Assembly: GCA_950295325.1 (NCBI GenBank)
Contig: OX485803.1
Span: 13,204,001-13,268,000, forward strand
Source: Polytrichum commune
Taxonomy: Eukaryota > Streptophyta > Polytrichopsida > Polytrichales > Polytrichaceae
DNA: 64,000 nt
Direction: 5' to 3'
Below, in pieces: positions 55,656-64,000 of the stretch. The notes under the pieces are model-generated. The model did not search any database. It saw only the letters and a program-made list of their open reading frames with translations, and was not told the origin of the DNA. The stretch's first letter is position 1; every line of letters starts with the position of its first letter. The position numbers and the translations under genes were made by a program.

Positions 55656-58600
55656 TATGCGATCCCCTGCTCCGGCATTTCTCATGGCGACACCTACTAA
55701 TCCCTCCACCATGTCACCTGCATCCGGGGCATCGTCCTCTGCTCCGGCAGTTGCAGTGAGTGTAGGTGGCAGTTCCTCTACCATGGCAATGGCACCTGCA
55801 TCTGATTCTGGAAAGCATCCCTCCTTCAAGTAGAGGGTGTTGATGATCACCCCTGGGGGAGAGTTATCAACTGCCGCAATGCAAGAGGTTGTCCAGATCT
55901 CTTCAACCGCGTCTGCAACCATTTTTTCTCCCACCCCACTGCATGTACCTGCTCCATTTGAGACTGATGCATTGGACATCAGTGGGTCCCCATTCACTGT
56001 CGATGGGCCTTCAAGTAGTAGTAGCACCAGCTTTGATGGCTTCCAATGAGCAATCAGACACCCAATTGCTACCAACCTCACATGAACCTCCAACAAAGAA
56101 GTGAAAAATTCCGAAAAGAAGGTACCTCTTAAACCCTAAACCCTGGTTGTATTTTTTGGGGAGTAATGAATTGGCTGAGGGCTGAGGGCTAAGATTATTC
56201 TAAAATGTCGCCTCAATTTCCAATTTCTAAACATGTGTCATTTCCATTTCTAACATGTCAATTGATGTGTGATATTTTTTCTTTCTTAAGTTTTGAGGAC
56301 AGCATAGGAAGTGGCCCCTAAACCCATAATGTTTGGGGAGACACGTGCATGGCAGGTTTTTGGCGGGTGTAAACCCCTCCCCCCCGCCCCGTCTAGGGGT
56401 AGTGGAGCGGGCCCTTCCTGCTGAGGCCACGTTTTTTTCTTGTGAAAACTTTGGGGGGGGGTTTACACCCGCCAAAAACCTGCCATGCACGTGTCTCCCC
56501 AAACATTATGGGTTTAGAGGCCACTTCCTATGTTGTCCTCATTCTTGAGGGCCTCATTTCAGGCCCTTCCGGTTGTTTTTTTGGCATTTTGAGGTTATGT
56601 TTTTGATGATGTCTTGTTTCTCACTGGTTTAGGGTGGTTTTGGTGCAGATTTCAAGAAAATTGGACAGCAAATACTCATGGTCTCAACAGGACCCTGAAG
56701 GGGATGGTACATTTGACAAAGTTTGATGTATCATCTGCTCTAAAGTAAATGGCAGAGACAAAATACTGGATGCAAAAGATGACAACCTGAAAAAACACCA
56801 AGGATGGAAGAGAGCCCTCAGCGACTTATCTTCTTTGAAGGTGAAGAAGGGTGAATGGTATTTCGAGCAGAATTCCGTCCACAAGCGTGCTGAGAGGACA
56901 TTTGCAACACTGCCTGTTAATGATATTGTAATCCTAGTTACAGCTGGGGCTCCTCCAAAACGCAAGGAAGTGCAAATGGCAATCATCTTCCATTTGTTAC
57001 AATTTGAAACACCTATGACAAAATATCCACCCATGAAGGAGCTGTTACAATTCTTGGACGTTCCTAAGTTCAAAATCCTTCATTTCCTTTCAGTTTCAGT
57101 TGCTCATGCTATTAATTTTGTTTTGAAACATCGTGTTGGTTAGTAATGACACTTGAATGTATGTACAGGTTCCATTGAAGCATTAGACCGAGGGGTCGAG
57201 TTGGGAAATGGCTGAGAGTTTGTTTAACGTTGTGCAAGCAAAGACAAAAGAAGTAGTAAGTACAACCCCTTACTTCTCTATCACTTGCGATGAAGTCACA
57301 ACGTTGGACAACCAATCTTGAATTAGCATGCATGTTATACAATTCAATATTGGGAAAGAATGCCAATGTTGTTGTGCTTGCAGCGTGTGATTGAGGGTGG
57401 TGGTGCCGATAATATAACCAAGATGATTATTGGTGCACTCACTAATGAAGGTGGGTTGACCCCACATCAAATTAGAGACCGATTCATGGCATTTGGGGCA
57501 GATGGTGCATCGGTTTTGCAAGGGAAGAGGAATGGTGTCACTAACAAGCTGCAGGTTTCTCATGCGCCACACATGCAAGGCATGCATTGTGTGGCACATC
57601 GATGCAACCTTGCAGTGCAATGTCTATCAGATCTGGAGATGGTGGCTAGGATTGAAACCCTACTAGCTACTTTGTACAAGTATTTTAGTAAGTCCCCAAA
57701 ACGTCATTTGGAGCTCCAAAAACTTGCTGAATTGCTTGAGTCTAAGGGCAGAAAAATTCTTCAAAATGTAAAAACGAGGTGGATTTCAATGTTGAGTCCG
57801 TTGAAACATATTTTGTCAGAGTACCGCACCATTTTGATGAAGATGTACTCTGATCATCTTGTAAAACCAACAATCCCAGCAGCCAAGGTAAATTATTAAC
57901 TCATGACTGATATCAAGTTTTTACTGACCTTGGCTGCAGTGCTACCTCTTCTAGAGGTTGTGAAAGCCTTGGTTGTCTTTGCACAATCCCCCAGTGTATA
58001 TATGTGTGATTTCACAAGGGCATTGAGGCTTTATATCTCAGATGTGAATGACTTGTATTGCACAAACAATGCATTCATTTCAGATGCATTTTCATGCTTC
58101 AAAAATATATGTGACCTTTCGCATGAGAGCATCCGCCTAAGGTGGCATCCAGATGTGAATGATTGTATTGAGCACTTGGTTTTTTAGGCCCATTTGTCAA
58201 CTTCAGTCGGTTCCCACCTCAATGCGACTTGCGTTGATCATGTCACACACTTGAGGAGTTTTGTGACAAAAGAATTATTTAATAGAACAATATCGGAGGT
58301 GAAGGTCGAGGTTGCAGGTATGTGTTTGTTTTTAGTTTTGTTTGTTTGTATATGTTTTTGCATCTTTTCATTATATCAAGGTTTTGTATCCATGAGTATG
58401 GATCTAATGTATTGGTTTTTTATTGCAGATGCTACAGCCATGATGGTGATGGAATTGGGAAGTAGGTTTCCCCCTAGTGAGGTAATGGATGCACTGTCCA
58501 TTGTGTATCCTCAATTTTGGCTTGAGCTAGGGCATGAGGACAAACTCACAGGGTATATGAACACTTTGAAGCAAACATATGTTCACACCAAGGATTTCTC

Positions 58601-59162
58601 TAGCACTACACATGTTTGTGATACATGTCCAACAGTGTTGAGTGCTATGGCACTTGATCGGCAGTTGCATTGGTTTGTTATGGCTATGGCGAATAATTCT
58701 CCTCATGCAATGAGGGCCATGGATACCCACATTCATCCCTTAACCAAACTATGGCGTGCCTTGGCACAATCTGGCCCTTTGAAGGGTATGTTTCCCGAGT
58801 TCTTTAAGCTCACAGAAATTGCGATGATCCAGGTAAGGGGTTATATTTTGAAAATATGTTACTTCATTAAACTTTCTCATGCTTTTTGTATTCATGTTTT
58901 TGAATGCAAGTTGGTTTCTTACTGACTTTGTCTCTTTGCATCCATTTTGTAGGTTCTTGGGAGCGTAGAAGACGAAAGAACATTTTCCGATGTTTATTTC
59001 TTGAAGAACAAACTCCGCAACCGCTTAACTGAACATTTACCTCTTGCTACAACAATGTTTGTACAAAAACATTACACATTGACATCATTCCCGTACAAGG
59101 ATGTCGTTTCAGATTGGAGAGCTTGCAAGCCGAAGTGCGGCCGATATGCACTTGGTGTTTGA
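55656..59162 (+). pseudogene. BED-finger hAT transposase gene, decayed
   Basis: Order of parts: Ser/Pro/Ala-rich N-terminus (from MRSPAPAFLMATP, about 55656-56110), an intron, and a BED-like finger (CIICSKVNGRDKILD, then KKHQG) at 56727-56800. Then come the catalytic-core segments FSITCDEVTTLDNQS, GADGASVLQGKRNGV, GMHCVAHRCNLAVQ and RNVKTRWISM-like NVKTRWISMLSPLKH, and the C-terminal dimerisation motif SVEDERTFSDVYFLKNKLRN, ending at TGA 59160-59162. Introns are plausible at 56121-56650, 58319-58428 and 58833-58952. In-frame stops lie at 55831, 56724, 57184, 57319, 57897 and 58185, with a frame change near 57350. At least three stops (57184, 57319, 58185) sit where the family has Trp. So it is inactive, though the sequence is recent enough to read clearly. 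Confidence 0.85.
56284..56549. mobile_element. Foldback element in the hAT relic's intron
   Basis: Arms at 56284-56385 and 56453-56549 are inverted repeats, nearly perfect for about 85 bp. The outer parts contain GAGGACA and GGAAGTGG, the inner parts AACATTATGGGTTTAG and CACGTGCATGGCAG in complementary order. The loop of about 67 bp is GC-rich. The long frames on both strands encode mirror-image low-value peptides. It would form a long hairpin in RNA. No target duplication was resolved. Confidence 0.85.
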
Positions 59163-60064
59163 TTTGCATAGAATGAGACATTTAGGGGGTTTTTCCCACT
59201 TCTTCATAACTATTTAGAATACAAGGATCTTATATAACTTCTACTTTTAAGAGCCTACATCCCATACGGCTTATTGGTGATGCATGCCATTGTAAATAAA
59301 GAAGTGGTTTCCTCCTAAATTTTTTGTGACATAATTTGTGGGATGTAATTTCACATATTTACTGCTGCATTTCCTTGTTCCAATAGTGGTCTTGCAATTT
59401 ATTTATTTTTTCACTTAGCTAAACTTCCAAAAGGCATCACAACAAGTATCGCATTTGCATTTCTCTACTGTCCATTTTAGATAGCGGCAATTTCATTCTA
59501 CCACACATTTCATCGCAATGTTTACAATTTCCTTACATGTTCACATAGCCGAAACTACAATGTAAAAAACCATTATAATAGCCATTTCATCCCCAGTAAA
59601 AAGTGGAAAAAAATTCGTTGGGCAAGAGGATAGTACAGTCAAGGACTAAGAATAAACATGTTGTGATTTTTAAAATGACATTTTAGGTTGTAGTGTCAAG
59701 GCAACATCCCCATGAAACATAGCATCGTATTTATTTTAAAAGAGTGAAGGAGCATGTGATATGGCCATGTTATGTCAAATGAAGAATACGAAGAGATCAT
59801 TTTGTACACCTTTCCAAGATCTATCTAACGAGCTCTCACTCATCAAGTTCTACGCAGTTGACATAGTTGGCCTATCATAGGTCAATCCTGCCATTCATAA
59901 ATAAAGTGTCCTACACATGTGTCATATTATGTGTAAATGTTTTTTTTCCAACCCAAAAGAATGCCACTTGTCATCATGTGAGTGGTTGAAACATCTTAAA
60001 AAAGGTTGTGAAAATTAAATTTAAGTAGAGAGACACACCCAATTAACTACTAAAGTGGTTAACA
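59163..60064. other. Downstream of the hAT relic
   Basis: AT-rich, with no gene recognised. It may include the element's untranslated 3' end and terminal repeat, which I could not identify. Confidence 0.4.
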
Positions 60065-60330
60065 AGTTGTGAGCACATAGTCCAACCTCTTTTTGATGTC
60101 CATTCTTAAAAGGGTGTTCACCTTATACTATCAAAAACTAACTAACCTAGACGTGAAGTGGGTGGTTGAATAACTACTATAACCAATTTAGTGGATGTGA
60201 CCGATCTTGGTGTTTGATGTTAAACAAACATGTACAGTCGGGTGTGAATCTAAGAACATACACCAAAAACACATGCGTCAAAAAGATATTAGACTTCGTG
60301 CTCAAAATTTCTTAACCATTCTTACACAAT
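60065..60330 (-). repeat. Dispersed repeat family R3, reversed copy
   Basis: GTGAGCACATAGTCCAACC, TTTTTGATGTCCATTC and AAGAACATACACCAAAAACA match the family in reverse. Boundaries approximate. Confidence 0.5.
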
Positions 60331-60689
60331 AATCAACATATCAAGAGTGGGGGGCTATACGATCCTTTAATAACTTAGAGAATGAGCACTTTGACAATGA
60401 ATAGAATATTCATAAGAGCTCCAAAAATTATGAGGAAAGTGGCTATGGCCACAATTCGGATTTGGTAATCATCTCGCACTAATAATAAAAAATGCATGTT
60501 TCATTTCCTACAACAAGTGGGTGCGGAGTGGAAAGTGTCCATTTAAGACCCACTTACCTTGCGGTTGTGCCAATTCCACCCCAACACATGGCTCACACTT
60601 TGCCCTTTCCAAGCACCTCCCTATGGGTGTTGGACAAACTTCGCATTTGTGTGGTAAAACACTTTCTCAAAACCTAATACTCAGTGTCC

Positions 60690-60890
60690 GGGGAGATTTT
60701 CGGGCATAATTGGTCAAGATCCTAGTGTTTCCAAGTCCAACCACTTACATGTTGACATCTTTCACTTATTCTCGGTAAATTGGAGGATATGTTCTATAGA
60801 CTCCTCTAAAATGATGCGTAATTTTTCAAAAGTCTTGAACTTTAACCTGTTATTTCTCAAACTCAACCAGTGCATATGTAACTACACTAA
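60690..60890 (-). repeat. Dispersed repeat family R1, reversed copy 4
   Basis: TTTCCAAGTCCAACC, ACATGTTGACATCTTTC, GACTCCTCTAAAATGATG, AAGTCTTGAACTTTAACC and GTTATTTCTCAAACTCAACC are the complements of the R1 blocks in reverse order. It directly abuts TTTAGTG-family copy D. Confidence 0.75.
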
Positions 60891-61262
60891 AAGTAACAAT
60901 TAATGTCATATGATATTTAATGTCACTATGGTAACTTCTTAAATGACACTTCTTCTTATGAATAAGTGAACAAATACTGTCATGGATGATGGATGAGTGA
61001 GTTCATCCATTGGCCAAAACCCTACCTTCTCTTGTCAGCAATTTGTGATGAAACATTTGTCATGGATGAATGAAATTTGGATGAAAAGTCACTTGGTAAA
61101 TGACAGGAGTTGCAACACTGTAAATCTATAGTCCCCCAAAACACATTTACAAGGAATGACAAGTAATGTTGGGTTAACGTTTAATAGTGTTAGTGACACT
61201 CTATCGCAGTTTTCAATTAGTATTGAGCACGACAATTAGAATTGGTGGCACTAAATAGCACA
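60888..61262 (+). mobile_element. TTTAGTG-family element, copy D
   Basis: Begins CTACACTAAAAGTAAC and contains TGATATTTAATGTCACTATG, GTCATGGATGAATGAAATTT, GTCACTTGGTAAATGAC, GCAACACTGT, AAGGAATGACAAGTAATG and TTTTCAATTAGTATTGAG. It ends in GGCACTAAATAG. About 375 bp and non-coding. Confidence 0.75.
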
Positions 61263-61484
61263 GTTGGTTCTCCGGTTCATTGCTGTTAGTGTAACTCTAG
61301 GCATCAGGTTGATCGGGTCAAAAAAATGAGGCAGCCTGAAGAGACATCTTTAGTTCCATCACATGCAACGTATCTAGTCATCTTCAAGGTGCATTGTATC
61401 CGTCTCTGTTTGCCCATCATGTCCACATACAACGCATCCAGGAAAGTGAAACTTCCTCACCCGAAATTGTCCTTAGTGGAAACG

Positions 61485-61991
61485 CACGGGTAGATCACTT
61501 GGTGCATTTAAAAAAAGACGTGCGGCATAATATAGAGAGGATTAAAATCATTTGAAATAAAAATTATAAAGGAATTCCAAATAATGAAGGGGCCATTAAA
61601 TGTAGACAATCCCATTATAAGTAATTTAGATGGACATAAAACGTGGGCCATTATTTTTTTGTAAAATTAATATAGGGGCTGAAGATAAGAATCCTAGAAG
61701 GTATGTTTAGTATGGTATGTAAATGGGTTTAGGACTCACGGGGATGGATGATAATTGGGATTTCCGTCTGTCCAAAATTACTTAAAAGGAATATAGAGTA
61801 CAAAAAATTGCAGTGACTTGGACAATATAAGTAATAAAAGGGTGCAAACAAATGGGCCATTTTTGAAATTTAAGTAATTATAGGGAGGCTTTAATTCAGC
61901 CCTTGAAGGTAAATAACCCCAAAACAAAAAAAACAAAAAAACCTCTAGCCGCACATGGTGCACAAAAATGCCTTAGAGTGATCTACCCGTG
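61485..61991. mobile_element. hAT-like MITE, 507 bp
   Basis: Both ends read CACGGGTAGATCACT inward, an exact 15-bp terminal inverted repeat that continues with few mismatches through GGTGCATTT and GTGCGGC-like segments to about 42 bp. The element is flanked by TGGAAACG at 61477-61484 and 61992-61999 (9 bp if the adjacent G is counted). An 8-bp duplication and CA-start termini fit hAT. No coding capacity was found. Confidence 0.85.
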
Positions 61992-61999
61992 TGGAAACG

Positions 62000-63384
62000 T
62001 TTAATTAGATCACCCCTGCGAGTGAGACTTGAGTAAGTTTACATGACACTTACCATGGGGGAAGGTGAAAATGGAGAGAAACATTATATATTGAAGTAGT
62101 ATTCTCATTTTTAGTCTAGTGGACTTTTGAGTTGGGGTCAAAAATCATGTTTTTGTTTTAGGAATCCGATCATAATGGATTAGCAACAAATTTGGGAGGG
62201 GTAGGTTATTACTGCACTCCTCATGGTAGGTGTGATGGATCTTAATTGTTTGTCCTTGGCTTTGAGATTTCAAGCCAACTTATGCAATGTTAAGTGTTTC
62301 TTGTTGGCGATCCTTAGGAGGTCTCAATGTTCTCAAGGTGTTGCAGTAGCTTCAACCTGAAATCCATACCAATATGATAAATCACACACCCCGAATTGGT
62401 CTAGTGAAATTTGATTGAGATTCATTAACCGAAATCAACTCTTTGATTTGATTCGCTGGAAAGACTCGTACCCAAGCATTCCCCTTGACTTGAGCTTTTC
62501 ATGGCTTGATCGATGTAGGTAAATTCGTCCATCATGGATGCCGTATGGATTATATGCTTTAGTAAAACAAAATCTCCTATAAGTCGAGGGCCGACTCATC
62601 CACTTGGATTCCACTGCGTAGACTAATTCGGAGTTATTGAAGCCAAAGTTGAAGCCAAATCAACAAACTCCTATAAACAAATAATTATTTTAAAATTTTA
62701 AAAGCTATAGAAGAGCTCGTTGCATTTTGACTACACTGATAATCCCAATCACTCTGTGTTACTATTCGAAGTTACGCAATGCAATATTGTCTTACTCATG
62801 AGTTCGATTTTTACTAACCGAAAGTTCAATACGTTGTTCGGACATTACAGAATATTGCTTAGTCAAATATTATTACATTCTCATTAAATAGTTATAGCAC
62901 TGCGTAACCCTACACAGTAACATGCACTAATTGGGATCGATAATCAGTTTAGCAAGTTTATTAATGAGATTACTTTACCTAGACACCACAAAGCTCTAGC
63001 TAGCGTGCGATGAAATAGATGTAGGTAGATTCCGAGATTCTGCAAGAGGAGTGAAAAAAACTTTCTATAGAGTGCAAGATCGAGACCATGTTCGATGTAC
63101 CTGGGAATAATACATTCCCGCACTCCTTCCCTCATTCGAAAGGGGAAAAAGTAACTTCCACGACACATGGAACTTGCTAAAGAAATTGGAAATCCGACTC
63201 GATAATCCTCCGGCATAAGACCACCCGTAGTAGTAGTAATAACCCAAAAAAATACTACATTGTCACATTAAAAATTTACCATTGTGATTGACCAAGGTCT
63301 TTGATCTCCATATTTTGCTGACCTTTCTTCGAGAACCTCTGTGGAATCCATCACAAATCCAAATTTACGACTGTGCCCGGCCAG
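62000..63384. other. Gene-free stretch
   Basis: No known gene was seen. A 90-residue minus-strand frame at 62944-63216 (CRGSYFFPFRMREGVREC, YIEHGLDLALY) reads protein-like but is unrecognised and may begin at a chance start. Confidence 0.35.
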
Positions 63385-63580
63385 ATTTTTAGGCATAATC
63401 GGTCAAAAATCCCAGTGTTTTTGAGTTCAACATGTTGCGATCTTTCCGTTTTTCTTCTTCTTCTTCTTCATTTGTTTGAGGTATGTTATTAAGATTCCTC
63501 TGAAATGATCGCTAGTTTTCCGGCAGTCTTGAACTTCAACTGGTGAATTTTTCAAATCCAACTGGTTCATTTGTAACAAG
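63385..63580 (-). repeat. Dispersed repeat family R1, reversed copy 5
   Basis: GGCATAATCGGTCAAAAATC, CAGTGTTTTTGAGTTCAAC, GATTCCTCTGAAATGATCG, GTCTTGAACTTCAACTGG and TTTTTCAAATCCAACTGGT correspond to R1 read in reverse. It includes a TTCTTC run and again precedes TTTAGTG sequence. Confidence 0.75.
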
Positions 63581-63594
63581 CTACACAAAATATG

Positions 63595-63927
63595 ATATTA
63601 TTTAGTGTTTGATACACTAAATACGAACGTATACACTAAATATCACTAACCCTATGAAAGTAAGTAACATCAAATGTAAACTCAAACGCTAAATATCAAC
63701 TATGGTGGTATGTGGAAGTTACATGCACGAATGTAGTGTTAATAAGGATATGAAATTTTTTTTAACAATGATACAAGGAGAAAGGAGGTGGCAGTAGGGG
63801 AGGTGGTGGCGCATTTATGTCTAACACTGATTATCAAAGAATCAAAAATTAGTATTGAGCAAGATAGGGTGGTAACAACACTAAATATAATCAAACACTC
63901 AATATCATATTTAGTGTAGTGGTGAGT
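63595..63927 (+). mobile_element. TTTAGTG-family element, copy E (diverged)
   Basis: Clustered TTTAGTG/CACTAAATA motifs at 63600-63645 and again at 63880-63922, with the family block AAAATTAGTATTGAGCAAGA before the right end. The interior differs from the other copies, with an AG-rich segment near 63778-63805. Confidence 0.55.
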
Positions 63928-64000
63928 GCTCCCCGTTCATTGATCTACCAGACTTTCAAATTTGGAATTCGGGTCACGGGATTTTACGAATGAATGACCG

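Noticed and set aside
55539-56096. 185-residue minus-strand frame
   Set aside because: Antisense shadow of the Ser/Pro-rich N-terminal exon of the hAT relic.
56134-56148. AAACCCTAAACCC as an interstitial telomere
   Set aside because: Only two units within an intron; a telo-box-like chance match rather than a telomere remnant.
56227-56548. Two opposed frames with nearly identical peptides
   Set aside because: Mirror products of the foldback element's arms.
56684-57073. 129-residue minus-strand frame
   Set aside because: Antisense of the BED-finger exon, whose plus-strand reading has clear family motifs.
62944-63216. Possible organelle-derived or novel gene on the minus strand
   Set aside because: The peptide looks plausible, but I could not match it to any plastid or mitochondrial gene and found no supporting exons.
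1-64000. tRNA, rRNA and CRISPR features
   Set aside because: I looked for TTCRA-type loops with adjacent stems (for example near 27111, 34423 and 62800) and found no convincing cloverleaf. No regular short spacer-repeat array was seen, as expected for plant nuclear DNA.

Overview
The window looks like nuclear DNA of a land plant. Four things point there: an intron-rich plant-type coilin gene, a Dof-type zinc finger (a plant-lineage fold), a LURP-one-related (LOR) protein, and telo-box/site II motifs upstream of coilin. Coding density is very low, and most of the window is transposon-derived, with several families of short non-autonomous elements. The best-preserved hAT relic is of a type I associate with spore-bearing plants, but the species cannot be fixed from the sequence.

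Layout. (1) 1-17 kb: no intact gene. Dispersed repeats, a 403-bp hAT-like MITE (6955-7357), a palindromic micro-element (about 7897-7991), a Tourist/PIF-like MITE (15285-15755), and on the minus strand a two-exon fragment of a SAC-domain phosphoinositide phosphatase (14286-14650). (2) 17146-17793, plus strand: a divergent single-exon Dof-like zinc-finger protein with a TATA box and AAAG-rich promoter; its 3' end may be frameshifted at an A run. (3) 18-30 kb: nested MITEs and repeats, including a second copy of the palindromic micro-element, an element with a heptanucleotide minisatellite, and a clean Tourist-like MITE with TAA duplications (29493-29926). (4) 30-34.3 kb: a GC-rich island, a five-unit minisatellite of about 166 bp, a 278-bp tandem triplication, then the LOR-domain gene (33399-34313, plus). 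(5) 38.4-48.2 kb, plus: a complete coilin gene, for which I can assemble 14 exons with consistent splice phases encoding 832 residues. (6) 50.2-54.75 kb: an AT-rich block with a badly eroded hAT transposase fragment on the minus strand. (7) 55.66-59.16 kb, plus: a decayed BED-finger hAT transposase gene with several in-frame stops, plus a foldback element in its intron. (8) 60-64 kb: more repeats and a 507-bp hAT-like MITE with an 8-9-bp target duplication.

The probable functional genes are three: Dof-like, LOR and coilin. They are unrelated in function and do not form a pathway. Coilin scaffolds Cajal bodies; the LOR protein has an unassigned role in a family linked to defence; the Dof-like protein is a putative DNA-binding factor. 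The most interesting material is the transposon ecology: hAT relics beside hAT-like MITEs, a palindromic micro-element with 9-10-bp duplications at similar targets, and the SAC gene fragment captured with its intron. ORF starts were re-examined because several long frames begin at non-ATG codons and are not credible eukaryotic genes.
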